Positions 43,083 through 51,356 of a stretch of DNA of 64,000 bases are shown one piece after another. This stretch comes from SIRX01 sp965214475 (GTDB lineage Bacteria; Actinomycetota; Rubrobacteria; Rubrobacterales; Rubrobacteraceae), in contig OZ243953.1 in assembly GCA_965214475.1 (NCBI GenBank), forward strand, positions 620,001-684,000. Direction: 5' to 3'. Both the position numbers and the translations under genes were made by a program. Below the pieces are notes generated by a model, which did no database searches, was not told the DNA's origin, and saw nothing but the letters and a program-made list of their open reading frames with translations. Position 1 is the stretch's first letter; every line of letters starts with the position of its first letter.

Positions 43083-43961
43083 TTACCGTGCCCGGCCCAG
43101 CGCGTTGACGATAAAGACACCTACCAAAACTACCCCCGCCCCGACAAACGAGAGCAGGCTGGGGACCTCACCGAGCCAGATCCAGGCTATCAAGAACGCC
43201 GTCGGAACAACCAGGTACAGGAAGCTCGCACCCCGCGAGGCTGAGAGCTGAGAGAAAGCGTAAGCGTAGGCAACGTAGGCGATAGCCGTCGGGAAGACAC
43301 CGAGGTAGACGAGGGCAAGAGTAGCATCGAGCGGGGCGGCGCGTACCTCTCCGGCGAGGCCCGGCAGGAACACCAGCGTAAAGAGGGTTCCTGCCCAGAT
43401 GGCATAGGCGGTAAAGTTCAGGGAGCCGTACTTCTGGAGGTAGGGCTTCTGGATCACAAGGTAAATGCTCACAGAGACGGCGGCGATCAGGATAACAAAA
43501 GCGCCGGGCGCCATACGAAACCCTCCACCTTCACCAAGTGCGATCAGGGCCGCCCCGAAGAAGCTGACCACCATCCCGACCCATCCAATGGCCCGCAGTC
43601 GCTCCCCCAAAAATGCCGTCGCCAGCAGTGCGGTAAAGATTGGAGCCGTATTCACCAACAAGCTCGCCGGGCCGGCCGTAACGGTTACCTCACCGTAGTT
43701 GAGCGTCACGTGATAGACCGTAAACGCCAGAAAGCCACCGAGCAAAATAACCGGCAGGTCTCGGAGTTCCGGCAGCGGCATCTTCACGATAACGGCGTAG
43801 ATCAATAGCGCCACCGCCGCCACTGACAACCGGACCAGCGCCACGTGTCCGGGACTGTACTCTTGAAGTCCGGCCCGGATGCCGGCGAACGCCGAGGCCC
43901 AAAAAATTATCGTAAATCCCAGCAAAATAGGTATCTGGAAGTTTTTTGCTACGCTTTTCAC
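43083..43961 (-). CDS. EamA/DMT superfamily transporter
   Basis: 292 residues with ten predicted membrane helices in two EamA repeats (about 12-140 and 155-288). Repeat 1 begins IPILLGFTIIFWASAFAGIRAGL and contains NYGEVTVTAGPASLLVNTAPIFTALLA; repeat 2 contains FPTAIAYVAYAYAFSQLSASRGASFLYLVV. This is the RhaT/YdcZ-type metabolite exporter pattern. Substrate unknown, possibly an amino acid or related metabolite. It is divergent from ilvD. Confidence 0.9.
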   Translation of the reverse strand: MKSVAKNFQIPILLGFTIIFWASAFAGIRAGLQEYSPGHVALVRLSVAAVALLIYAVIVKMPLPELRDLPVILLGGFLAFTVYHVTLNYGEVTVTAGPASLLVNTAPIFTALLATAFLGERLRAIGWVGMVVSFFGAALIALGEGGGFRMAPGAFVILIAAVSVSIYLVIQKPYLQKYGSLNFTAYAIWAGTLFTLVFLPGLAGEVRAAPLDATLALVYLGVFPTAIAYVAYAYAFSQLSASRGASFLYLVVPTAFLIAWIWLGEVPSLLSFVGAGVVLVGVFIVNALGRAR

Positions 43962-44064
43962 CCGGCCATTCTAAACCCTGAGAAAATTTTCATTGACGGA
44001 TCTATCTGGCACGGGAGCGCTTTCCTTCCTATACTCTGGTTGACGTTCGTTTAGAGGAGATCAT

Positions 44065-45747
44065 ATGGAGACTACAGACAACCGTCATAAGAGCCGCGTC
44101 ATCTACGATGGTCGGGACCGGGCAGGGGCCCGGGCGATGTTGCACGCGATCGGCTTCAGCGACGAAGACCTGAGCAAGCCCGTCGTGGGCGTCGCCCACA
44201 CCTGGATCGAGACCATGCCTTGCAACTTCAACCAGCGCCGCCTCGCCGAGCGGGTCAAAGAAGGCATCCGAGAAGCCGGCGGAACCCCGATGGAGATCAA
44301 CACCGTAGCAATCTCCGACGGCGTCACGATGGGTACCGAAGGCATGAAAACCTCGCTCATCAGCCGGGAGGTCATCGCCGACTCCATAGAGCTCGTCGGG
44401 CGCGGCCACATGTTCGACGCCGTAGTCTCGATCGTTGGCTGTGATAAGACCATCCCGGCCGGTGCGATGGCGCTCGTCCGGCTAGGAGTGCCGGGATTCG
44501 TGCTCTACGGCGGCTCCATAGCTCCCGGACGTTTCCAGAACCACGACGTCACCATTCAGGATGTCTACGAGGCCATCGGCTCCCACGCAGCGGGAAAGAT
44601 GAACGACGAGGATCTCTACGACCTCGAAGAACATGCCTGCCCCGGCCCCGGCGCCTGCGGCGGCCAGTTCACCGCCAACACGATGGCGCTCGCGCTCCAG
44701 TTCCTAGGGCTCTCCCCGATGGGCTCCGCCGACCCACCGGCAAACGACCCGCGCAAAGACGATTCCTGTGTCGAGGCCGGCAAGCTCGTCATGGAGATCC
44801 TGGACAAAGGCCTCACCCCATCCGATATCTTAACTAAAGAATCGTTCGAGAATGCCATCGCCTCCGTGGCCGCGACCGGCGGCTCGACAAACTCTGTGCT
44901 CCACCTGCTCGCCATAGCCCGCGAAGCCAGCATCGAACTCGACATAGACGACTTCGACCGGGTCAGCCGGCGCACACCCATCATCGCCGACCTCAAGCCC
45001 GGCGGCCGGTACGTCGCCGTAGATATGGACAACGCCGGCGGCTCCAGACTGCTCGGCAAGCAGATGCTGGATGCCGGCCTGGTAGACGGCGACCAACTCA
45101 CCCCCACCGGACGCACCATGCAAGAGGAAGTCGAAGACGCTGAAGAGACGCCGGGGCAGGAAGTCATCCTGCCAGTAGAACAGGCGTTACGGGAAACCGG
45201 TGGACTCGTCAGCCTGAAGGGCAACGTCGCGCCCGACGGCTGCGTCATAAAAGTAGCCGGTTACACTCGCAACACGCATACTGGCCCGGCCCGCGTCTTC
45301 GACTCCGAGGAAGAGGCGATGGAAGCTGTGCAAGCGGGCAACATCGTGGACGAAGACGTGGTGGTGATCCGTTACGAAGGCCCGAAGGGTGGACCCGGTA
45401 TGCGCGAGATGCTCGGCGTCACCGCCGCCCTCGTCGGCCAGGGCCTCGGCGAGACCGTCGCTTTGCTAACAGACGGACGCTTCTCCGGCGCGACCCGCGG
45501 CCTTATGGCCGGCCACGTCGCACCAGAGGCGGCCCACGGCGGTCCCATCGCAGCAATTCGAGACGGGGACGAAGTCACCTTCGATATAGACGAGCGGACC
45601 ATCAGTATAGACGTGTCGGAGGAGGAGCTAGAAGACCGGCTTTCCGGATGGAGCGAACCAGAGCCCCGTTACTCCACGGGCGTTATGGCGAAATATGCGG
45701 CGCTCGTCTCGTCGGCATCGGAAGGTGCCATTACTCGACCGGATTAG
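44065..45747 (+). CDS. ilvD: Dihydroxy-acid dehydratase
   Basis: 560 residues. It dehydrates 2,3-dihydroxy-isovalerate and 2,3-dihydroxy-3-methylvalerate in valine and isoleucine synthesis. Cysteine ligands are C53 (TMPCNFN), C126 (VGCDKTIPAG) and C198 (GACGGQFTANTMA), the three-cysteine pattern of [2Fe-2S] enzymes. The C-terminal TDGRFSGATRGLMAGHVAPEA is also diagnostic. Shine-Dalgarno AGGAG lies 7 bases before the ATG. A TATACT at 44030-44035 is a possible -10 box without a good -35. Confidence 0.97.
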   Translation: METTDNRHKSRVIYDGRDRAGARAMLHAIGFSDEDLSKPVVGVAHTWIETMPCNFNQRRLAERVKEGIREAGGTPMEINTVAISDGVTMGTEGMKTSLISREVIADSIELVGRGHMFDAVVSIVGCDKTIPAGAMALVRLGVPGFVLYGGSIAPGRFQNHDVTIQDVYEAIGSHAAGKMNDEDLYDLEEHACPGPGACGGQFTANTMALALQFLGLSPMGSADPPANDPRKDDSCVEAGKLVMEILDKGLTPSDILTKESFENAIASVAATGGSTNSVLHLLAIAREASIELDIDDFDRVSRRTPIIADLKPGGRYVAVDMDNAGGSRLLGKQMLDAGLVDGDQLTPTGRTMQEEVEDAEETPGQEVILPVEQALRETGGLVSLKGNVAPDGCVIKVAGYTRNTHTGPARVFDSEEEAMEAVQAGNIVDEDVVVIRYEGPKGGPGMREMLGVTAALVGQGLGETVALLTDGRFSGATRGLMAGHVAPEAAHGGPIAAIRDGDEVTFDIDERTISIDVSEEELEDRLSGWSEPEPRYSTGVMAKYAALVSSASEGAITRPD

Positions 45748-45750
45748 CCG

Positions 45751-46257
45751 TTGGAATCTCTGCGCAGACGCGACGCCGGAGAGTCCGACCTGGCTCAGAT
45801 CGTAGAGATTTACAACTCTACGGTCCCCAGCCGGATGGTCACCGCCGACACCGAACCGGTCACCATAGAGAGTCGCCGGGCGTGGCTGCTCGAACGAGAC
45901 CCGAAAAAACGCCCGCTTTGGGTAGCCGAAGAGGGTGGCGAGTTGGTCGGCTGGCTCTCCTTGGGAAACTTCTACGATGGTAGACCAGCTTACCACGCCA
46001 CCGCAGAGGTTGGCGTCTATATCAAGGACGGCCACAGGGGGAGGGACATCGGACAGAGACTAGTTGGAGAAGCCATTGAATACGCACCAGAGTTAGGTAT
46101 TGAAACCATTACCGCCGGGGCCTTCGCCCACAACGAGCCGAGCGTGAAATTATTCGAGGGCTTCGGGTTCGAAAAGTGGACGCATTTTCCGTGTGTAGCC
46201 GAACTCGATGGCCTCAAGAAAGACTTGGTGGTCCTGGGCCTGAAAGTAACCGGGTAG
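45751..46257 (+). CDS. GNAT acetyltransferase, phosphinothricin acetyltransferase-like
   Basis: 168 residues, TTG start 3 bases after the ilvD stop. The N-terminus RRRDAGESDLAQIVEIYNSTVPSRMVTAD and the core GVYIKDGHRGRDIGQRLVGEAIEYA (acetyl-CoA loop HRGRDIG) followed by AFAHNEPSVKLFEGFGFEKWTHFP match the PAT/YwnH-type acyltransferases that acetylate methionine sulfone-like or phosphinothricin-like amino acids. The real substrate is not known. Probably co-transcribed with ilvD. Confidence 0.88.
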   Translation: MESLRRRDAGESDLAQIVEIYNSTVPSRMVTADTEPVTIESRRAWLLERDPKKRPLWVAEEGGELVGWLSLGNFYDGRPAYHATAEVGVYIKDGHRGRDIGQRLVGEAIEYAPELGIETITAGAFAHNEPSVKLFEGFGFEKWTHFPCVAELDGLKKDLVVLGLKVTG

Positions 46258-46259
46258 AG

Positions 46260-46285
46260 CTATCTAAGGCGTTGCGCCTAGGTAG
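46260..46285. terminator. Weak hairpin between convergent genes
   Basis: CTATCTAAGGCG-TTG-CGCCTAGGTAG forms an 11-bp stem with one bulged A and a G-U pair, between the stops of the acetyltransferase and lipase genes. No T-tract follows on either strand, so a role in termination is uncertain. Confidence 0.3.
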
Positions 46286-46294
46286 ATATAGACT

Positions 46295-47155
46295 TTAGGA
46301 ACGGGCGTCGAGCCAGCGCGTGATGTCTGTCAGCACCCGCTCCTGTTCTGTCTCGTTCAGGATCTCGTGGTACAAGCCTTCGTAGAGTTTCAGTTCTTTG
46401 TCTTCAGAGTCGGCTAGTTTGAACAGTCGTTCGCTGCCCCGGGGGTTCGTCAGGTGGTCTTCAGTGCCATGCATGACCAGGAGTGGCAGCGTGATCTCTT
46501 GAGCCTGTTCGCGAATGCGCTTCATAGCCCGCAGGATCTCATATCCCGTACGGGCGGGGGTCGGACGCTCGTTCGCAAGCGGATCTTTGCGGGCAGCCTC
46601 GATGACCTCCGGCAAATGTGAGAGCGCCTTTACGTCTACTTTCGTAACCGGTGCGCGGGGAAAGAAGCGTGAAATCAGACGCGAAAGCAAGATCAGAAAC
46701 GGCGACACGTTTGTGGTCTGCTCCAGGGCAGGCGCGCTGAGCACGAGACCCCGCAAATCTGGTTTCTTCTCCAACACAAACAAACTCGCCACCGCCCCAC
46801 CCATGCTATGACCCAGCAGAAACATTGGCTTGATCGAATCACGGCCGCGAACTCGCCCTACGAACGACTTCAGGTCCTCTACATACTCGTCGAAGGAATT
46901 CACGAAAAAGCGCTCACCACTGGATTCTCCGTGCCCGCGAAGATCGAGGGCGTAAGTGGCGTACCCACGCCCAGCGAACCACTCCCCGACGTGATCGTAC
47001 CGAGCGCCGTGGTCTTTCAGGCCGTGGACGAGGACAATGGTGGCGCGGGCTTCGTTTCGAGGCCGCCACCAATGCTCGAAGAGGGTTGCACCCTCTGGAC
47101 CGGAGAAGCTGCCTTTGCCACTCTGGATTTCTGGGACGTGCTCCTGTTCGGACAC
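46295..47155 (-). CDS. Alpha/beta hydrolase, monoacylglycerol lipase-like
   Basis: 286 residues. The nucleophile elbow GHSMGG (Ser about 115) is followed by AVASLFVL; LVHGLKDHGARYDHVGEWFAGRGYATYALDLRGHGES is typical of the PldB/serine aminopeptidase S33 lipase group, and the acid and His of the triad lie in LPLLVMHGTEDHLTNP and LYEGLYHEILNE. No signal peptide, so cytoplasmic. Its ATG starts directly after the ruvB stop. Confidence 0.92.
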   Translation of the reverse strand: MSEQEHVPEIQSGKGSFSGPEGATLFEHWWRPRNEARATIVLVHGLKDHGARYDHVGEWFAGRGYATYALDLRGHGESSGERFFVNSFDEYVEDLKSFVGRVRGRDSIKPMFLLGHSMGGAVASLFVLEKKPDLRGLVLSAPALEQTTNVSPFLILLSRLISRFFPRAPVTKVDVKALSHLPEVIEAARKDPLANERPTPARTGYEILRAMKRIREQAQEITLPLLVMHGTEDHLTNPRGSERLFKLADSEDKELKLYEGLYHEILNETEQERVLTDITRWLDARS

Positions 47156-48289
47156 CTACTCTGGCTCGGGCTGATCCTGGCCGGGCATCGGAATTCCCAG
47201 ATGACCGTAGGCCCGGCGGGTGGCGACCCGTCCCCGGCTGGTGCGCTGTATGAGGGCGCTCTGTAACAGGAAGGGCTCGTAGACATCTTCGACCGTATCC
47301 CGCGCCTCGCCGAGCGCTACCGAGAGCGTGCCGACACCAACCGGCCCACCGTCGAACTTATCTATGATAAGGCTCAGATAGTCCCGGTCGGCCCGGTCCA
47401 GCCCCAACTCATCCACCTCTTGCATCGCGAGCGCGGCGTTGGCTGTCTCCTCGTCTATGTTGCCGTCACCGACTACCTCCGCGTAGTCCCGGACGCGCCG
47501 GAGAAGGCGGTTTACGATACGCGGCGTACCCCGGCTCCGGCCTGAGAGCTGCTCCGCGCCGCCGTCGGTGATCGGGACCTCCAGAATACCGGCGTTCCGA
47601 ACCACAATCTTTTTCAGGTCTGCCGGACTATAGTAGTCGAGGCGCTTGTAGAACCCGAAGCGGTCCAGCAAAGGCTTGGTCATAAGTCCCGTGCGGGTCG
47701 TCGCCCCGACGAGGGTGAAGCGCGGCAGTGGCATGCGAATGGTGCGGGCCGACGGTCCTTGACCGAGCACGAGGTCCATCGCGTAGTCCTCCATCGCCGG
47801 GTAGAGGACCTCCTCGATCTGGCGGTTGAGACGGTGGATCTCGTCTATAAATAGAAAGTCACCCTCATCTAGCGACGTTAGGATCGCCGCCATGTCCCCC
47901 GCCCGCTCCAAACTCGGTCCACTCGTGGGATGCAACTGCACGCCCATCTCCGTTGCCAAGATGCGACAGAGACTCGTCTTCCCGAGTCCCGGCGGTCCGG
48001 CAAGCAGCATGTGATCCAGGGCCTCTTCCCGCTGCAAGGCAGCCTGAACGAAAATCCGCAAGTTATCCTTGAGTGCTTTCTGCCCGACGAACTCGTCCAA
48101 ACTCCGGGGCCGGAGCGTGGGCTCGTCGTCCTCTTCGAAAGGTTCGGGATTTAGCGGATGTTCGGCTGACGGCCCTTCCGGAGGCTCACCTGGCAGAACT
48201 CCACCTGGTGGCCCCGCCGCCCCGGTTATGTTTTCGGATGGTTCATCTCCCGGGCCGCCGACGGTGAAGTCGTCGAACTCATCGCTCAA
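47156..48289 (-). CDS. ruvB: Holliday junction branch migration ATPase RuvB
   Basis: 377 residues, about 30-40 more than usual owing to a Pro/Glu/Gly-rich N-terminal extension that looks disordered. LRPRSLDEFVGQKALKDNLRIF opens the AAA+ domain; Walker A is GPPGLGKTS, Walker B FIDEIHRLN, sensor 1 VGATTRTG. The C-terminal winged-helix domain ends RTSRGRVATRRAYGHLG. It drives branch migration with RuvA. Start overlaps ruvA by 4 bp. Confidence 0.97.
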   Translation of the reverse strand: MSDEFDDFTVGGPGDEPSENITGAAGPPGGVLPGEPPEGPSAEHPLNPEPFEEDDEPTLRPRSLDEFVGQKALKDNLRIFVQAALQREEALDHMLLAGPPGLGKTSLCRILATEMGVQLHPTSGPSLERAGDMAAILTSLDEGDFLFIDEIHRLNRQIEEVLYPAMEDYAMDLVLGQGPSARTIRMPLPRFTLVGATTRTGLMTKPLLDRFGFYKRLDYYSPADLKKIVVRNAGILEVPITDGGAEQLSGRSRGTPRIVNRLLRRVRDYAEVVGDGNIDEETANAALAMQEVDELGLDRADRDYLSLIIDKFDGGPVGVGTLSVALGEARDTVEDVYEPFLLQSALIQRTSRGRVATRRAYGHLGIPMPGQDQPEPE

Positions 48290-48882
48290 CGTCTACCTCC
48301 GATCCGCCGCAGCGCTTCCTTAATGTACTTCTCGACCGAATCTTGCGGAGGAATCTCATTCAGCACGTACTCAGCCTCCTCTAGCGAGTAGCCGAGTCCC
48401 GTAAGTGCCTCCCGGGCCTCCATGTACGGCCCGCCACCGCCATTGGAAACGGGAGCGGCGCTCTCTATGGGGGTGAACATCGCCAGATCCTTACCCTTCA
48501 GTTCCAGCACCAGCCGTTCGGCGGTTTTTTTGCCGAGTCCCGGTACGGAGGAGATCTTCACCACATCACCCCGGGCGACGGCCTCGGATATCTCCTGCGG
48601 CGAAAGCGTCGAGAGCACGGAGTTCGCCAGCTTCGGACCGACCTTGCTGACAGCGGTCAACGCGTCGAACACTGCTCGCTCGTCCCGGGTGGCGAAACCG
48701 AAGAGGAGCATCGCATCCTCCCGCACCACCATCCGGGTGTGCAGAACACACTCCTCTCCGACAGGCGGTAGGTCGTTCATCGTGCCAGCAGGTGTCGAAA
48801 CCCGGTAACCGACGCCACCCACGTCGAGGACCACGCCTTCGGCGTCTTTCTCTACGAGTTGTCCACGAAGTCTGCTTATCAT
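48286..48882 (-). CDS. ruvA: Holliday junction DNA-binding protein RuvA
   Basis: 198 residues. Domain I OB fold MISRLRGQLVEKDAEGVVLDVGGVGYRV; domain II with two helix-hairpin-helix motifs (FDALTAVSKVGPKLANSVLS and VVKISSVPGLGKKTAERLVLELK); C-terminal domain III EAREALTGLGYSLEEAEYVL, which contacts RuvB. It binds four-way junctions as a tetramer. Located 24 bp after ruvC and coupled to ruvB. Confidence 0.97.
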   Translation of the reverse strand: MISRLRGQLVEKDAEGVVLDVGGVGYRVSTPAGTMNDLPPVGEECVLHTRMVVREDAMLLFGFATRDERAVFDALTAVSKVGPKLANSVLSTLSPQEISEAVARGDVVKISSVPGLGKKTAERLVLELKGKDLAMFTPIESAAPVSNGGGGPYMEAREALTGLGYSLEEAEYVLNEIPPQDSVEKYIKEALRRIGGRR

Positions 48883-48906
48883 GGTCTAATTATCCGGCAC
48901 AAACTA

Positions 48907-49428
48907 TCATTTTCCTACCCCCACCTTGCCACCCATTCGGGAAGTAAAAGCGTGGCAGATGGCGATGGCGAGGCCATCGGCAGCGTCATCGGGCTTTGGG
49001 ATCTCACGCAGGTTCAACAGCGCCTTTACCATCTCCTGTACCTGCCGCTTGTCCGCCCGCCCGTAGGACGTAACCGCCTGCTTCACTTGCAGCGGTGTGT
49101 ACTCAGTAACCTCGACACCGGCTTTGTAGGCGGCCAGGATTGCGACGCCTCGCGCCTGCCCGACCGTAATGCCCGTGGTTACGTTCGTGTTGAAGAACAA
49201 TTCTTCTATCGCGACAGTATCTGGCCTATAGCCTCTAACGAGCTCCGTCACACCATCGAAGAGGCGGCCCAAACGCCGCGGCATCTCCCAATTGGAGGGC
49301 GTAGTGATCGCACCATGCTGCATGTACCGTAGCCGATTGCCCTCCTGCCGGATAACGCCCCACCCCATCGTAGCCGTGCCGGGGTCTATTCCCAGTATTG
49401 TTTTTGTCGAACCGCCGGTGGTTAGCAT
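48907..49428 (-). CDS. ruvC: Crossover junction endodeoxyribonuclease RuvC
   Basis: 173 residues. Catalytic acidic residues are visible in ILGIDPGTATMGWGVI (Asp near residue 15), VAIEELFFNTN (Glu), and KPDDAADGLAIAICHA (two Asp near the C-terminus). It cuts Holliday junctions symmetrically. It is the first gene of the ruvC-ruvA-ruvB-lipase run. Confidence 0.96.
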   Translation of the reverse strand: MLTTGGSTKTILGIDPGTATMGWGVIRQEGNRLRYMQHGAITTPSNWEMPRRLGRLFDGVTELVRGYRPDTVAIEELFFNTNVTTGITVGQARGVAILAAYKAGVEVTEYTPLQVKQAVTSYGRADKRQVQEMVKALLNLREIPKPDDAADGLAIAICHAFTSRMGGKVGVGK

Positions 49429-49601
49429 AGGCTAAGGTTAACTCGATACGTAGAAAACTGCACCACGTTCTATATGTGGTGTCCCGGAGATCTACATATA
49501 CACTACAGCACCTGTTCCGGTGGTTGACTGCAGCCTTGTACTGGCAAACCGCTTTACAGATCCAAATTTCGCTAGCCTACCCCCGGATCTAGAGATAGAG
49601 A

Positions 49602-49639
49602 CTGAGGTGGCTATTTTCCAGTCGCCGCCTCAGTTTTCA
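49602..49639. terminator. Hairpin with T-tract between ruvC and the DUF1801 gene
   Basis: CTGAGGTGGC (49602-49611) and GCCGCCTCAG (49624-49633) form a 10-bp stem with one G-U pair and a 12-base loop. On the plus strand TTTT follows; on the minus strand the hairpin is followed by TCTCTATCTCT, 16 bases beyond the stop of the DUF1801 gene. It most likely ends the minus-strand DUF1801 transcript, yet the T-tract favours the plus strand, where no gene is known. Nothing else clear was seen in 49429-49654. Confidence 0.6.
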
Positions 49640-49654
49640 TATGAGAAGCTTCAT

Positions 49655-50104
49655 TCATTTTTGTCCAGCACGGGCTGATTCGTACTGTTCGATAAACTTT
49701 TCAGGTGGCACCCGCGAGATCTCCTCTCCTACAACCTCCAACGGTAAGTCTTCGAGGTTCTTGAACCTCGAAGACTTACCCATGTCGAGCTTCTTTCCGC
49801 TCTCCGCAAATCGTTCTTCGAGCCACCGTTTCAGCTCGGGGTCGCTGTACACGCCCATCAAGTGAAGCGCCAGGTGGTTTTTCTGCGATGCCAACGCGAC
49901 GGTGTTGAGGGGTTGCTTGTTGTAGGTATCCGGGTAATTTTCGAGCGGTATGTAGTAGCCGATCATACCGTGCTGCATACCTTCTTCGTATCCTTCGGGC
50001 AGATTTTCCAGTACAACTTCCCGAACCGCAGAGATAGCCTCCCGCCGCTCCGTAGACAGCCCACCGATATATGCCTCCGGCGTGTCGGCGCTACTCTTGA
50101 CCAT
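49655..50104 (-). CDS. DUF1801 domain protein
   Basis: 149 residues from the ATG at 50104, which has GGAGG six bases upstream; the open frame continues to 50458 but that part is antisense to the CMD gene and not family-like. The sequence fits the DUF1801 pattern: YIGGLSTERREAISAVREVV, then GMQHGMIGYYIPLENYP, KNHLALHLMG and a C-terminal FKNLEDLPLEVV. The function of the family is unknown (possibly an iron-carrier-like fold). It contains a perfect palindrome at 49743-49780. Confidence 0.88.
   Translation of the reverse strand: MVKSSADTPEAYIGGLSTERREAISAVREVVLENLPEGYEEGMQHGMIGYYIPLENYPDTYNKQPLNTVALASQKNHLALHLMGVYSDPELKRWLEERFAESGKKLDMGKSSRFKNLEDLPLEVVGEEISRVPPEKFIEQYESARAGQK
49743..49780. repeat. 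Perfect 38-bp palindrome inside the DUF1801 coding sequence
   Basis: GGTAAGTCTTCGAGGTTC (49743-49760), two central T bases, then GAACCTCGAAGACTTACC (49763-49780), the exact reverse complement. It encodes the conserved GKSSRFKNLEDLP stretch of the protein on the minus strand. An 18-bp perfect arm is far beyond chance and extraordinary for a coding region. Confidence 0.97.
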
Positions 50105-50227
50105 GACGGCTACCTCCTTCGCGAGACTTATCTTTTGATTATCTTCTTCCGGACGAAGATTTCGACACCTACTTTTGGATGAGTTGCTTGGTAACATAGA
50201 ATAGGAATCAACGGAAAGGGAAACAGG

Positions 50228-50548
50228 ATGACGGATTATCTGCCGGAGGTCTACCAACAGTTCGAGAGAAGATTTCCCGCGGTAAAAGAAGCTTTTGATC
50301 ATCTGGGAGCCGCCGAACACGAAGCCGGACCGCTGGGTGAGAAGGAGCGACGCCTGGTAAAACTCGGTGTGGCAGTCGGGGCCGAATCTGAGGGAGCAGT
50401 GCGGTCTCACGTGCGTAAGCTGCTCGGTATCGGGGCGTCGCAAGAGGAGATCCTGCACGCGATTGTCCTCGCCCTGACCACCATAGGCTTCCCCGCCACA
50501 AACGCGGCCCTCAGTTGGGCTGAAGAGGTGCTCACAGAAGAAACTTGA
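50228..50548 (+). CDS. Carboxymuconolactone decarboxylase family protein without the CxxC
   Basis: 106 residues, all-helical AhpD/CMD fold: FDHLGAAEHEAGPLGEKERRLVKLGVAVGAESEGAVRSHVRKLLGIGASQEEILHAIVLALTTIGFP spans the core (given here by position, about 23-90, key residues E38, H61, H75). The redox CxxC of AhpD-type enzymes is absent; the corresponding stretch reads AESEGAVRSH, so a peroxidase role is unlikely. Shine-Dalgarno AGGG/CAGG just upstream. Function unknown. Confidence 0.85.
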   Translation: MTDYLPEVYQQFERRFPAVKEAFDHLGAAEHEAGPLGEKERRLVKLGVAVGAESEGAVRSHVRKLLGIGASQEEILHAIVLALTTIGFPATNAALSWAEEVLTEET

Positions 50549-50644
50549 GCCGGATTCAAAGCGCGACCTATCACAGAGGTTTTTCTTTTAAGATGAGATA
50601 GTGCAGGCGTAGTTCAGACGAGCCATCGAGAGAACGGGAGTGTC

Positions 50645-50794
50645 ATGAGCGGAAAGAAACATCCAGAACAGCGGGAACAGCAGACCGAGAAGCACCCGGA
50701 TACCGAAGCGGGCGAAAAGGCGACCGAAGAGAAGGTCAAGGAAGAGGAAAAGTCTGGCGGAGCCTTGCCCCAGAACCACTCGGACGAAAGCTAA
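50645..50794 (+). CDS. Small, highly charged hydrophilic protein
   Basis: 49 residues, beginning MSGKKHPEQREQQTEKHPD and rich in Glu, Lys, Gln and His with no hydrophobic core, so probably intrinsically disordered. The Shine-Dalgarno GGGAG is well placed (5 bases), the stop is 8 bases before the SRPBCC gene, and the two are probably one transcript. Composition recalls small stress or hydrophilin-type proteins; that is only a resemblance. Confidence 0.55.
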   Translation: MSGKKHPEQREQQTEKHPDTEAGEKATEEKVKEEEKSGGALPQNHSDES

Positions 50795-50802
50795 TTTAGA
50801 GA

Positions 50803-51282
50803 ATGAAAGAATACGAAAAGCAGAAGCAGATCCAGGCCCCGGCAGGCGCAGTCTTTGCCTGGCTCTCCGACGTAAGCAACCTCCCCCACTACTTGCCGCC
50901 CGTCAAAGAAGCGGCGCTTACGGAAGAATCATCCTCCGACGTCCCCGGCCAACGCAAAGTCTGGATGAAGGTCGAGATCCCCGGCCGCTACGAGACCGAG
51001 GGCGAAGGCTACTTCAGCGTAGACGAGGACTCCCGCCGCATGGAATGGGGCGCCGAGTGGGGCCGCGACTACTCCGGCTGGTTGACGGTCTCCGAAGACG
51101 GGAGCGCCGCGAGCACGGTTACGGTGCACCTCAACTTCGGTCCCCGCTCGGCACAACAAGAAGAGGACACGAGTGGGGACCCGGATCCTTTCGAGGAAGG
51201 AATAGAAGCCACACTAGAGTCCATCCGGCGCCAGATCGAGAAGGGTTCCGGCAAAGTGGAGCCGACATCGCCTGAGGAATAG
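50803..51282 (+). CDS. SRPBCC (START/Bet v1-like) family protein
   Basis: 159 residues. The opening YEKQKQIQAPAGAVFAWLSDVSNLPHYLPPVKEAAL (about 4-39) is typical of the polyketide-cyclase/CoxG-like SRPBCC fold, followed by strands RKVWMKVEI, GEGYFSVDEDSRRMEWG and STVTVHLNFGP and a long C-terminal helix ESIRRQIEKGSG. These proteins bind hydrophobic ligands; the ligand is unknown. Encoded 8 bases after the small charged protein. Confidence 0.87.
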   Translation: MKEYEKQKQIQAPAGAVFAWLSDVSNLPHYLPPVKEAALTEESSSDVPGQRKVWMKVEIPGRYETEGEGYFSVDEDSRRMEWGAEWGRDYSGWLTVSEDGSAASTVTVHLNFGPRSAQQEEDTSGDPDPFEEGIEATLESIRRQIEKGSGKVEPTSPEE

Positions 51283-51356
51283 ACAAACGTCGTACAATCG
51301 ATAGGTGAACAGGCTACCTCCTCTCAAAACCCCAGAGCACCAGCACCCCACACGAT

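Noticed and set aside
44007..44035. Sigma-54-like TGGCAC upstream of ilvD
   Set aside because: The -12 element TTGCA is missing; the bases read CGCTT at the required spacing.
50105..50458. Upstream extension of the DUF1801 frame
   Set aside because: It is antisense to the CMD gene and lacks DUF1801 similarity; ATG 50104 has an excellent Shine-Dalgarno.
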